From NCBI GenBank assembly GCA_000708835.1, contig DF237004.1, forward strand, positions 69,480-133,479: DNA of 64,000 nt, read 5' to 3'. The number at the start of each line of letters is the position of its first letter. The first letter of the stretch is position 1. This document shows positions 12,006 through 22,818 of the stretch, piece after piece. This stretch comes from Klebsormidium nitens (taxonomy: Eukaryota; Streptophyta; Klebsormidiophyceae; Klebsormidiales; Klebsormidiaceae). The position numbers were made by a program, and so were the translations under genes. The notes below the pieces were generated by a model. It did no database searches. It was not told the origin of the DNA and saw only the letters and a program-made list of their open reading frames with translations.

Positions 12006-12739
12006 CTCTGCCTGATGACGAGAGGAAGGAGGATATCAAAGTTCAAACCATCGTCATGCCGCAGTACACATGGTCATCATGGAAGGAAATCCAGTCTGCG
12101 GCGTGTGCGCTTATTGAATGTGCTCTCACGAATTTAAGCGCAGGCGCGGCAGGGTCTTGGGACAACGTTCGACACCGATCCATAATTTGTGCAGAAGCAG
12201 GCAGGAATACAGTTGTCGTCGAATCGAGGTAAGCAGAGCCAAACAGAGCGCAAGTGAATTGAGACTTCTGAAGAAGAAATGTATGCATCTGGATATTAGT
12301 TTTCCGCACATTTTCTGACCTTTCCCTATGCTTGAAGTTCAATGTCATGCAATGGGATTGAAACTTGCTTCCTCAACTTGCAAGACTTACAAGGGCAGAT
12401 AGGTAGCATTGGCAGCCGCAACAAGGGCTACCCTCCTGTTCAAAGTTTGATGAGCATGGCTGGCAGCATTGCCGAGTACCTGGGCTGCCCTCTCAAGTAA
12501 AGTCAGCATCTCCCGCTCGGCATCTCAGATGCAGGTTGCTGTGGGGTAATTTTGAAAGATCTTTGCGCAGCTTTCCAGTCTCTCACAACCTACTTCTAAG
12601 TATTCTAGAGCTAATTGCAACAGCTTCTCTTGCACACTCCAAAAGTTTCTTTTCACGAGTAGCTTCAATCTGCGGTGGTGCTCACACCCTTCAGAGTTGC
12701 ACAGTACGGCTGAATTTGAGTCCAACTTCCACGCAAAGA
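12006..12739. other. Intergenic: shared 5' region of divergent genes
   Basis: This stretch separates the start of the minus-strand plastid-type exon (ATG at 12005) from the plus-strand U-box gene (ATG at 12740). It must hold both 5' UTRs and promoters. An open frame in phase with the U-box start runs from 12536 but has no ATG before 12740. No motif could be assigned with confidence. Confidence 0.6.
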
Positions 12740-14834
12740 ATGATCAGCAATCTCTCTCGCGTCTGCCAGGCCAAGGAACCCTCGGGCAATGCAGATAGTG
12801 GTGCTCCTTGTTGGACCTGGCTGGCCGGCGGTCTGGCGTTCGGCAGCTTGACATCGTTAGGAGTCGGCTACTACCTTGGAAAGAAAAAGGAGGAGCGTGC
12901 TCAGCAGAAGAGAGAGGAGAAGCAGCAGCAGGCCAAGGAGGAGGACGCAAAGTTGCGCCAGAGGACAGTCATACCGGGGGACTTCAAGGAGTTGAACGAG
13001 GGGATTGTCCGGTTGATACGCGCGGAAGTTTGCAGTCTGACAGAACAGCTCAGCCAGGCGCTTGAGAAGAAGCAGGCGCTGATGCGGGAGAAGGAGGCGG
13101 TGGAGGGGTGCAGGAATGCGGAGTGGGGCTGGTGGTCGAAGCAGCTGGGGATGAAGTCACATGTGAGCCAGCGCCTAGACTCTTTAAAGTTAAACGTAAC
13201 CAGCCTCAGATTTCTGCATTACAGAAATTGCTGGTGTACCATACTATACTGCTGGGTAGATTGCTCCTTAGCTTTTTTTGAGTAGGACATCAATTGGAAA
13301 GCGATCAGAGTTGCCTTCATGTGAGCCCCATTGGTAAAGAGTGAGGCTACTAGTTTCTGGACGCTGGGCGGTAGTGTGCGTTTCACTCTTTTGCAGACTG
13401 GTCTTCCTGCTTGGTCTGGTAAGCTAGATGTGATTGCTGGGTTGAGCCATTTGTCTAATGCAACTCTGTTTTTTCCCCTTGTCGAATCCATGCGATTCAG
13501 GAATCCATGCGACTCATTGAGAGGGGTGCGCAGGCCTTCTCAGGTTTTTTGGTTGGCGCTTGTGGTGCACTTGTTGAATTTTAGTTAACTTATTCCAGCA
13601 TCCGCCCTCTTCAGTCTTTTGCATTGAAACGCTTCCAGTTTCCTGGATTATGCTGTGCCTTCTTCTTTTGAGGGGAGACTCTCTGCGATTGCATCTATGC
13701 TCAGTACTAGATTGACCAAGAGTTGTTGATTAGATTGCTAACCAAAGCATGACCAGAGCCGCGCCCTCCAGGTCATCAATGCTCAGTATTAAATTCTCTG
13801 AAACTTTGTTTAGATTGCTAAATCCGCATAGCAAAACAAGAGCCGTCCTTCCCCAGGTTATAAAGCCATCAAGACATGCGCTACTGCACCACCAAATCGA
13901 CATGGACGTTTGTGTTGAGAGGATCCACGAGTTGAAGAAAAAGATAGCGGAGCTCCAGTCCTATCTGGATCGAGGGGAACCAGTCTTACGGCTGTCTCAG
14001 GACCTGGAAAACGCACCAGAGGTCTTTACGTGCCCCATCACTTTCGTAAGTCATCCTCAGCGAGTGCTGTTTGGGAGCCTTAGCAGTGCTTTGAGTTTGT
14101 ACCTGGGTGCATTGTGTTTGATTTTGCAACTCGAAGAGACAAGGGTCTGCTTGCGTCTTCTACTAGCGCATGAAGGATACGTGTCAGAGCCTAGAACTTT
14201 TTTCCCTAAAGCACAGGGCCAGTCCTTCGTCTTACTTTCCTCAAGTCCCGTCCGTTTCCTTTCATCCCCGTTCCACGCCTTGACCACTGCCGCACCCTCT
14301 TTCGACCTTGTTTCTCCGACAACATAACGTCATGGCTTTTTTTCCAACATGACAGTGTAGTCAGTCGTTACACACGCCCCGCTCACATCTTGTAGAACTG
14401 GATTCTGTGAGTATTAAGCTTCTTGCCAGTCAATTCATTGCACCGTGCAAGAACACATGGAATCCCGTAAACCAGATGTCTGCGCACTCCACACCTGAAT
14501 CCCTTCTACCCCCCCGAGCTAACCCCACCCGTTCCCAGGCTTGACAGTATGACTCGTAGCGCTTTTGTTTTAGGAATCGAGACTTCTCGCTTCTCATGAA
14601 AGGCCCGCCCTGTTCCTTCAGGACGTCATGGACTCGCCGGTGGTCGCTTCGGACGGGTACACGTACGAGGAGGGCAGCATCCGGAAGTGGCTTCGAACGA
14701 GCCGAGTGTCGCCCAAGACCAACGAGGATATGCATAGCACTCTGCTGCAGCCCAACAATTCCCTCCGCCTTGCGATCAAGAGCTGGCGGGAAGAGGTGCA
14801 CGCAGGTCACAGCAAGATGTCCGGAGAATTGTGA
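12740..14834 (+). CDS. U-box E3 ubiquitin ligase with N-terminal membrane anchor and coiled coil
   Basis: Exons: 12740-13162, about 13501-13574 (3' end uncertain), 13857-14045 and 14622-14834. The N-terminus has a hydrophobic glycine-rich span 'WLAGGLAFGSLTSLGVGYYL' at about residues 29-48, then a long charged coiled coil ('KKKEERAQQKREEKQQQ', 'LTEQLSQALEKKQALMREK') and a second helix 'IHELKKKIAELQSYL'. The C-terminus is a U-box split by an intron: 'PEVFTCPITF' joins 'DVMDSPVVASDGYTYE', then 'IRKWL', 'NNSLRLAIKSW' and a stop at 14834. U-box proteins recruit E2 enzymes and ubiquitinate substrates; the anchor suggests action at a membrane. Exons 1, 3 and 4 join in phase 0. The second exon can end at several GT sites and its hydrophobic 'FSGFLVGACGAL' could be a further membrane segment. 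ATG at 12740 is the first in frame. Substrate unknown. Confidence 0.8.
13484..13517 (+). repeat. 17-bp tandem duplication straddling a splice acceptor
   Basis: 'gaatccatgcgattcag' is followed at once by 'gaatccatgcgactcat'. The AG that ends the first unit is the best acceptor for the second exon of the U-box gene, so the duplication sits exactly on the intron-exon border. Confidence 0.85.
13699..13862 (+). repeat. 5'-edge echo of U-box gene exon 13857-14045
   Basis: Two successive units of about 85 bp each run 'ATGCTCAGTA(C/T)TA(G/A)ATT', then 'TTAGATTGCTAA', then 'AGAGCCG', a pyrimidine tract and CAG|GT. The second unit's AG (13856) is the acceptor in use. The first unit, with its AG at 13771, is a duplicate that includes mostly intron sequence. 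Confidence 0.75.
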
Positions 14835-16293
14835 CGCTTTAGGAAAAGATACATGTGACACTGCCGTGCGGGCTGGCCATGTTAACGTTGACATTGGAAC
14901 TAGATTAAAGTCAAATGTTTGCGCTGAAGTCTGGGTCAGGTTGAGTCGAGGTTCTGGTTAGGGCATTTGCTTTAGTGGTAGGTAAGTGGTCACATTTGGC
15001 AGGCTAGCCATGTGATTGTTAAGCTTTGGTATACGCAGATCAAGGGACAGCAAAGCCAGTCGAGCTCGTGCAGGTAATTGGAGTCCACTGACGGCCCGGC
15101 CAATCGTGGCTAAGTAGTGTACAGAAGCTTCTTTGAGTCGTGTATATGCAGTCTGTGCCATAGGCCCGTAGCTTTGATTGATAGATTGAAACGGCAGGTC
15201 TGTACAGGTTGGAGGGATCCCTTAAGTCTTGATAAAGTTCAATTCTTGCAGGAGACAAAGTTATTACTCGATCCAGACGTACCTCATGATCTGGATCGAC
15301 CAATGAATCAACAATCTGCGCGAGGCCGGATTCTGTGCTAGCTCTTGCATCCAGCGACTGAGTCGGTGGATTGATTGGCAGGTTGGGGCGCATCGACCAC
15401 AAATGTTGCTTCCAAGACATGCCTGACTGAACCAGAGTGCAGCGACCAAAGACGCATGCATGTGTGTCAAATACACACCACCGTCCGTACTCAACGACTT
15501 GGAATATGCTAACCTTTTACTTAAACTTGAGAGGATCGATCGAAGCGCCGCCCTGTTGAAAGATCATGATCTTTCAACAGGGCGCTGACCAGCCTTTAGC
15601 GCGCTGATGTACGCGCGCTGATGTTCATGCACTCGGAGCGCTACCGCCCATGTGAGAATTCATGATGTATCTTAGTAGCTAGCATGAATGATCCTATAGG
15701 CCCGGACCGATCGCAGGCTACAACCTTATATTGTGGCGGATATGATCATATATACCGCCATTTAACGAGCCTTACGTTGTCTATGTACACAAATTTGATG
15801 GAGATTAGATCCGGCCTTAATTTAACATGGGCCGGTGAGCATGTGTGATTTGAGCACTTGAATGGCGCATATTTCCTAGCGAATGCCTCGTGCTGCCGCC
15901 ATCTCCAAACTCCATTAAAAGTAGGAGTTGAGCTTCACGTTACACTCTCTCCGTGTTGGTTCAGCTCAAGTTATTTCTTAGTATAGAAGTGGCAATCCGG
16001 TTTGTAGATCCACACAAACAAAAATGTAGGATACTATAGTAGCAACTGTATCAAGTGATCATTACACTGCGCAAAGGTCTTCTGATGTCGTAACTGGAAG
16101 TGTCGATTATAGAAGAGCGATCGCGCTGCTACCTCATCCCCAATGCAAACTTGCAAAAGTGACTGGCAATTTCTACACAAATTTCCCGGCGCAGGTAGGA
16201 CTGCAAGTCTATCTTCGATATTTCTCTCTTCTATCGACGCTCCGTTTCTACTTGACCAATCTCTAGCTACGCCTTTCTTTGCTCCACCCGTCT
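14835..16293. other. Intergenic region between convergent genes
   Basis: No coding exon was recognised between the U-box stop (14834) and the stop of the first desiccation gene (16294). The part from about 15480 to 16140 is AT-richer than its neighbours and contains a long perfect palindrome at 15549-15584. Both 3' UTRs must lie here. Confidence 0.6.
15549..15584. repeat. 36-bp perfect palindrome
   Basis: The two 18-base arms, 'cgccctgttgaaagatca' and 'tgatctttcaacagggcg', are exact reverse complements with no spacer. Flanking AGCGC and GCGCT can extend the pairing imperfectly. It can form a cruciform or, if transcribed, a hairpin. No gene overlaps it. Confidence 0.95.
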
Positions 16294-19200
16294 TCAGCGG
16301 TCCTCCCCTCCCTTCTTCTTCCTATACCTCCCCCCATAGGTCGGCGGAGCGTATTGCGGGGGCGAATAGGACTGCGGACTGGGGGGCGAGTAATACTGGG
16401 GACTCGGGGGAGAATATCCGCTCGGAGGAGAGTAACCGGTCGGGGGGGAGTAACCGGTCTGAGGGGGGTAACCGGGAGACGGAGACAGGTAACCGTCAAA
16501 GTTCGCCTCGGGCGGGGCTCCCGTGTCGGGAGCCGGAGGCTGGCTGACGGTCGGGGGGCGCGGCTGGAAGGGAATTCCCCCGAGGCGCTCGTTCGTGTTT
16601 GTGTCCGCCAAACCGGTTCCGTCGAAGGGCGGGTAAACAGTCCCCGGGCGGGTGCTGCCATAAACCGGGCCCAGGGGGCAGGGCAGGTTGATGCGCCCAT
16701 TCACACCGTTGGGGAAGAAGCCGCCCTTGCCGTCCTTGGAGCCGAAGGTGAGGATGCTCAGGACCTGCGGTAAAAAAGGCGACATTGGTGAGAAAAAGCG
16801 CGAGGTGAAACAGGCGCCACGAATACACCGCCGAAGTGGTCAGGAAAGACCGTTGGCGCTCTTAGCGAGGTGCAAAACGATATCGGCGCACGCAGAGAAG
16901 TCGGAAGCCTTTCCGACTTCTCTGCGTGAGAAAAAGCCCTTCGACGTCCTTGGAACTGAGGTTGAAAAGCCACCAGGCGACTTTCTCGAAGCTTGCTCTG
17001 CCTGAGATCCCTGTCAGCCAAACGAGAATAGAATATGAACGAGCAACTTCGAGAAGGAAGGACGAGGTGCTATGCGAACAAACCTCTTTCGCATCTGCTG
17101 CGCTCTTGGCAAAAGAAAGGAGTCCGCCCAGTACTCATCCGGGTTAAGACTCCAAAAATGGGGTTTACATGTTCAAATACGACCGTCTACATTTCTCGTA
17201 CCTGCTGCGGCGTGCGGGAGAAGGTGACACCGTTTCCGTCAGTGGGCACGATGTTGATCCCGCCGTCGAAGAACAATCCCTGGTCGTCATTCTGTAAGGG
17301 AACGAGGGATGTGAATGAAGGCTGATCATCTTTCTTCGATAGAAAACCATCCATGTAACAGCAAAAAGCGATCTTAAAGACAGCCGGATATTGAGACGAC
17401 AATCCGACTCGCTCTCGTTTCGTCGTGGATAGGAACGGGGGCTCAAGCTTGCTTCTCTTCCAAAATTTTCTGGAGTCAGGTGACGTGGGGGTAACTGTAG
17501 ATTGTCTGACCGATATCCTAGCAACCATTCTAGTTTTGAACACGTCAGCCGCTTAATGATATGCTCAGAAGACGGCCCGTAGCGTACGAACACACGCCGT
17601 TCGTAGGGCCGCTTCAATAAGCTCATTCTGAGGATAAAACCCAGAAAGGTTTTCTCTTGATATAAGAGTGAACTGCCATAACTTCTACTTGATTGCATTT
17701 GCCCACGAAAAACCCGTAACCCAAAAGTTCTAAGTCCTGACTTCCCAAATCCCTTGAACCCTCACCTGCGGACCGTCCAGGCTGTCGCGGTACTGGGAGA
17801 TCGCCTCCACGACTTGCGCGACCGTCAGGTTGAACGGCGGCACCGGTTGATCGCGCCGCTCCCACAGAATGTAGCGCTGCGCTGCGGACTGGTAGCCAGC
17901 CGACGACGCCAAACCCGCGGCGCCGTCGCGGAGGGTCGCGTTCTCAATCAGCACCGTAATACCCTGTATAAAGGAACAAAAGCTTGCATATATAAGGTTC
18001 CAGTTGTCGATCGAAGCATTGTGATGCCGTGTATTGAACGAAAAGCTTTGGATCTGATTCTAGGCACGGATTAAATTTTCGGGGACCTTCTAAACACCTC
18101 TAATTTTACAGATGGTTTGACCAACAAAACTCGGCAGTCGACGCCAAACACGGGGCGCCGTCGCGGAGGGTCGCGTTCTCAATCAGCACCGTAATGCCCT
18201 GGGCGACACAAGCAGAAGATTTTGGACGTGACATTAGAGACAGAATAGCGTTCTGTGTTTTGCAGGTTTTTGAGAGTCATAGGTGGTCTAACAAACGAGG
18301 ATTGACGGGCGACGTTAAACCCGCGGCGCCGTCGCGGAGCGTCGAGTTCTCGATCAGCACCGTGATGCCCTGTTTTCAGAGTAAGATGCTTTAATCGGTT
18401 TGAAGCCAAAACGAGTTACGCGTCTCGGAACCGGTCAAGAAACTCGAATAATTTCTATGGGTGCTTTGCGAAAAAAGACTCGGCAGGCATTCAGTCCTCG
18501 GTGTGACGTCCGGGTTGCATTCGAACCGAGGGGACCCTGCTGGGAATCTGAGAACATTATTGATCGGGAGAGTGTATCTTCTGTGGGCAGTCGCTTATTG
18601 TAAGGAGAAATTTTGTGATTGGATTGGTATTTTTTGTCGCTTTGTTTGAATCGTTCTTGCAACCATCGCACACGGTTCTTGACCGTTGATCCTCCCTATC
18701 CATTGGTGCAGCCTGCAATCCATATTTTGAACGGACCGGAACGGAAGTTGCACACTTACTAGGGGAGCCACAAGGCACCATACTCAGAAACACTTTCATA
18801 GGCTCGTTTTTATGGGACGCAATCCGAGACACATCACGTTTTTCACATACCCCTCTCGTCCATCATTCTGAGCGGTTTACAAGAAGATCAGAACGAGCAT
18901 ATTCGGACGCCCAAAAACCACAGAAGATTGTGACAAGCATATTCGGACGCGCAAAAAGCCCAGACTCGGACGCTTTCAAACGGCCCCCCCACCTTGTCCC
19001 CAGTGGCCCCGATCTCCTCGAGCGACCATATCGCGATGAAGACGGTGACGTCATTGGCGTAGGGGTCGAAAAACGGGGGCCCAGCGTATTGGGGGCCGAA
19101 CTTGAGCACGACCGCGTTCCCGACAAAGTCGGCGAAAGCGCTGGCGTTGATCAGGGGGCAGGGCGAGGCGAAGCCGCCGATCGCCGAGCGGATCAGCCTG

Positions 19201-21570
19201 ACAAGGAGAAGAAGTAGGGGTTCGCGGTCTAATAAAACAGACTCGGCTAGGTTTGCGCCGTTAAGGACTGCGAGAGAGGATTTGCTCGCAACGAGGTGAA
19301 GCCGCCAATCGCCGAGCGGATCAGCCTGCCAAGGCGGACAGGTAGGGTTGGGTTAAGAGGATCGATGAAACCGGTTCGACTGGGTTTGCAACGCTGGAGA
19401 GTGAGAGAGAGGATCGGCTTGCAAGAGTGGGGAAGATTGACCTGCGGATCAGCTTGAATATGAAGGATAATTTAGTCGATGACGTTGCTGAGCAATGAAA
19501 AAATGTCTCCGTCGTCAGCCCGGGAGAAGATTTTGAAGCCAACGCGGGAGAATTGCTATGGCGACAGAATGGACTTTGATGCAGGCTAATAGTTGTCAAT
19601 ATGGACGATTCAGAAATCGTACAGATACAACGATTGATTTCCCAAATGAGACTGGCAAGGGGAGAGGTTTTGAGGCCGAATCTGGCTGGACAGGAAAAAC
19701 GGGGCGCAGAACAAAGTACTTCTCACGCAAAGAAACGTGCGCGAGCGCGCAGAAGGAAGCAACACGCGCGCACAGATTGCCGCTAACACCACGCGCGCGC
19801 ACACCTGACGTGGCCCGCCTCGTCGCGCGCGGTCTCCTGAGCGAACGGCAGCAGCTCGGGGGAAATATTTGCCCGGGCGGCGCCGATCAGGGGGGGCCCT
19901 CCGGCGACCAGAGAAGGGTGGAGCGGGACTCCGAAGGTCGCCCACGCGTCGAACTCGGCTTCCAAGCACTCGGTGTTAATCAGGAAGTTGTACAGGTCGA
20001 AGTCGGTGTAGCTCTGTTTCGCTCCGGCGCCGCCTGAACGAAAAGGGCGGAATGAGAGCGGAGTGACTTGGAAGAAGTGATTACAGGTGGGGAGGGTCTG
20101 ATCGAAATGAGGCTGTACAAACAGAAGGGCACTTAAAAACCTTGAGAAAGTTTTGAGGAATCGCTGAGTCGACCGCAATTCCACGAGGCAGGGACTCGTG
20201 AAGATGCTACGGAACCGAAAGCGTACTGAAAGATCCCAACGTTTCCGCAAACACCTGCTATCCGCCAGACGCGTTTTCGAAAGAGTCCCGCAGAAAACGC
20301 GCCCAGAAACCAAGCAGGAACCCATGATCGGGCGATGCTTCGACCAAAGTTTTCCAACAAGAGCATTCGAGATTTGCTAATCCTTGCAAATGAAAGCACC
20401 GCAGCCCACATCCCGTGTAGATCAAAGTGGTCTGCGGCCAATAGACGGCTCTCGCGAGTTATTTGTCGCGTAATTCCCTGACATATTCCGTTTCATTTCT
20501 CGCCAACTTTGAATCATGTCAAAGGAAGCTCAAAATCAATCCGCCCACTTCACTCAATTCCGAGACGTTTCAGAGGAGTGTGAGAGTAGTCAGCCCATGT
20601 TCAATCACAGAATATAATATTGAACATAAGTGAAATCGGCGAAACTCACCGGCCGCTTGGAGCCACGTGCTCTGGACGAAGGTGAAGTCCGGGAGAACCT
20701 GGCCGTTGGTCACGATGGGCGGCTGCCCGGGGAGCGAGTTCGTCTGCTGCGCCGCGGCCGGCCCCGCGGCCGCCAGCGCGAGGGCCACGGCAAGGATGCA
20801 CGCGAGCTGCAAACAGAGCGGATGGTTTGCATGAAATGTGGGTCTAATCAGGAGAACTGAGTTCAGCCGGAAAGATCAACTTTCGCTTGAGTCCTTCAAT
20901 CCACGATCATCGAGGTTCTGCAAGAGGGTATAAAGGTAGAACTAGGTAGCCCCATTTATCTCCTGTATGACCGAGAACTTGGAGGAGAAAGGATATGTGG
21001 GATAGCCCCCCTGGACCCCCCGGTTTTGGTGCTTAAATCTAAGGAGTGGCGTTTGTTTGACTTAAACCACCAGCCCAGCAGACTACGTCTTAGTCGAAGC
21101 ATCACTTGCATACATGTGAAACACAGAGGGTTTGGGAACAAGAACATCAAAACTACATCAATTTGCGCTTCTGTGAAGCGCATGTAACCATCATAAACCC
21201 ACAGAACCTGTGTAATAGACCATGGAACAAATCCGTATGAACTCAAGAAGAGGAGACCACCACGTAGATCGATTTCGAACCCAAGAGCTTTCAGGAGAGG
21301 AAAACAAATGAGGCCATGACACGAACCCAAAAGCCCATTTGAGGAGGCGAAGGCGCGTCTGCAACACTCCTCCAAACAGACGAGACCCTATTGGCTTATC
21401 GATTGAAAGGAGGTCAATTCCCAGAACATTCTGAAGCCAATCAGCTTTCTTGCATACAACGTACCAGCTCAACAATTGGCACGATACTGCTCTAAGATCG
21501 ATCCAACCACGACTCTGATCGCCCATTGACTGACCGCCATTGTGAAGAAGCCCCGACCACGTACCTCCAT
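16294..21570 (-). CDS. Desiccation-related PCC13-62-like protein (ferritin-like domain), copy 1, with Tyr/Pro-rich tail
   Basis: Seven exons: 21570-21565, 20806-20650, 20033-19805, 19197-18993, 17963-17766, 17291-17202 and 16764-16294. Together they make 1356 nt (451 residues) with every phase agreeing. The first exon would code only Met-Glu before a GTACGT donor, which puts a signal peptide ('LACILAVALALAAAGPAAAQ') at the start of exon 2. The body matches plant PCC13-62 proteins: 'DFDLYNFLINTECLEAEFD', 'ISPELLPFAQETARDEAGHV', 'AFADFVGNAVVLKFG' and 'SAGYQSAAQRYILW'; the family has a ferritin-like fold and accumulates on drying. Likely secreted. The tail (residues about 390-451) is proline/tyrosine-rich with repeated GYSPP and YSPPS units, like cell-wall extensins, then 'YRKKKGGEDR'. 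The tandem neighbour has the same exon plan but another tail. An ABRE-type box lies about 0.5 kb upstream. Confidence 0.9.
18127..18371 (-). repeat. Two 5'-edge echoes of desiccation gene 1 exon 17963-17766
   Basis: The exon starts 'GITVLIENATLRDGAAGLAS'. Copies encode 'GITVLIENATLRDGAPCLAS' (18127-18198) and 'GITVLIENSTLRDGAAGLTS' (18304-18369), both upstream and both truncated after about 22 codons. Steps are 235 and 171 bp. Confidence 0.9.
19298..19456 (-). repeat. Two 5'-edge echoes of desiccation gene 1 exon 19197-18993
   Basis: The exon's first 30 bases ('gccgccgatcgccgagcgga' + strand) recur at 19298-19325. A shorter remnant, 'cggatcagcttg', lies at about 19445-19456. Both steps are 128 bp. 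Confidence 0.75.
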
Positions 21571-22818
21571 TTCTCCTGCCTTCCACGCCTGGCAAGAGGG
21601 AGGAGCGCGACGGGTGAGTGGATCGAACTGGTAGCAAGACGCGGTACAGAGCGCCTTTTCTGCCGGTGGACGTGGTTGTGCAGTGGAAGGCGGGGAAGCT
21701 GCTGCGGGGCAAATCGACGGCGGCCAACAAAGCGCTGCTTTTTGGAGCAGTTGAAGCTGAAACTGACCTCTGATGCGGGTTTTCGAAGTCCTTGTGGGCA
21801 TTCCAGACACTCCTGCACTGTGACCTTTGAGACAAGTCTACTCTAAAGAAAAATCAAGTATGGTCTTATCGGATGGAGTAGGCTCTGTCGCACTCTTCGA
21901 CTTTCGCAGTCAGTGAAGGACTCACCGAGTGCGCAGGGCGCTCTTCAGACAACTGGGAAATGACGTCAGCAGAATCTTGCAAGTGCAGGGCGGCGACGGG
22001 TTTGTCAGTTTCAGGCTGCCCATCTGCTTCGTTTCAAAGCCACGTGAAATAACAGGCTTAGAAGCGCGAAAAACTTGTCTGCTCTGTGTTTCGTGTCTGA
22101 AAGTCACGTGCGGCGAATTGCATGCAAGGCAGCGGATAAGGCAGCATCGTCGGCTCACTTTTTTCAGGTTTATCCCGTTCCGTAGTGCGTTTCTGTTCGT
22201 CCGTTCCGGCGGATGCTTAAAGCGCATCCAACGGAACGGAAGGTTTCGTAGCAGTTTCAGGAAATGCAGACATGTTTCGTCATTTCATAGTGTGTACTAA
22301 GTGCAGTGAAGTTTTGGCAAGTTACATGAATAGTACGTGATAATGATCATTATCAAAATAGCGGAGTGATAGTTGCATAATTTGCATCAGAACAATGCTT
22401 ATGCGTTTGAGACTGTAGTGATTTAGGGAAAGTGAGGTATGATGTAGCAGACCATTGAGGTGTTTTTGTCACTGTATACTATTCCAGAGATGCAGCTTTG
22501 CGTGATGATTGCTGAGCCAAGATAGATTTGTGAATGTTCTGCGGCCTTTATACAGGCAATTGTTATGTAATGCTGTTCTTGTCTTGTGGACCGTATCAAA
22601 ATGAGTCCTTTTCGGGTCAACTTCAAACACACGCAATGGAAGTAAACTCTCGTGAACTGAGGAAGATTTCTCCTCAATCCTGACGGTCACTCTCAGCGTT
22701 GATATATTGTCTACTCTGCAAACTCTGCCGTGCACTCTTACAGTGACAGCACCTTATTGTCTAAACAGAATTCAACTCCGGGTGTCTTCACCGTCCCTGG
22801 TACTTTCAAAAGTTCAAC
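21571..22818. other. Upstream region of desiccation gene 1 and 3' flank of gene 2
   Basis: No coding exon was recognised. The 5' UTR and promoter of the minus-strand gene at 21570 should lie in the first several hundred bases; two G-boxes occur at 22041 and 22105. The part from about 22300 to 22700 is AT-rich and featureless by eye. Confidence 0.55.
22040..22110 (-). promoter_or_regulatory. Candidate ABRE/G-box pair upstream of desiccation gene 1
   Basis: CACGTG occurs at 22041-22046 and 22105-22110, about 470-540 bp upstream of the ATG at 21570. Read on the gene's strand the first is ACGTGGC, the classical abscisic-acid response element core; the second is ACGTGAC. Such elements bind bZIP factors in drought-induced plant genes. 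Function here is inferred from motif and context only. Confidence 0.45.

Noticed and set aside
21191-21835. Minus-strand frame of 214 codons upstream of desiccation gene 1
   Set aside because: It has no recognisable domain. Its region is better explained as 5' UTR, start exon (21570) and first intron of the desiccation gene.
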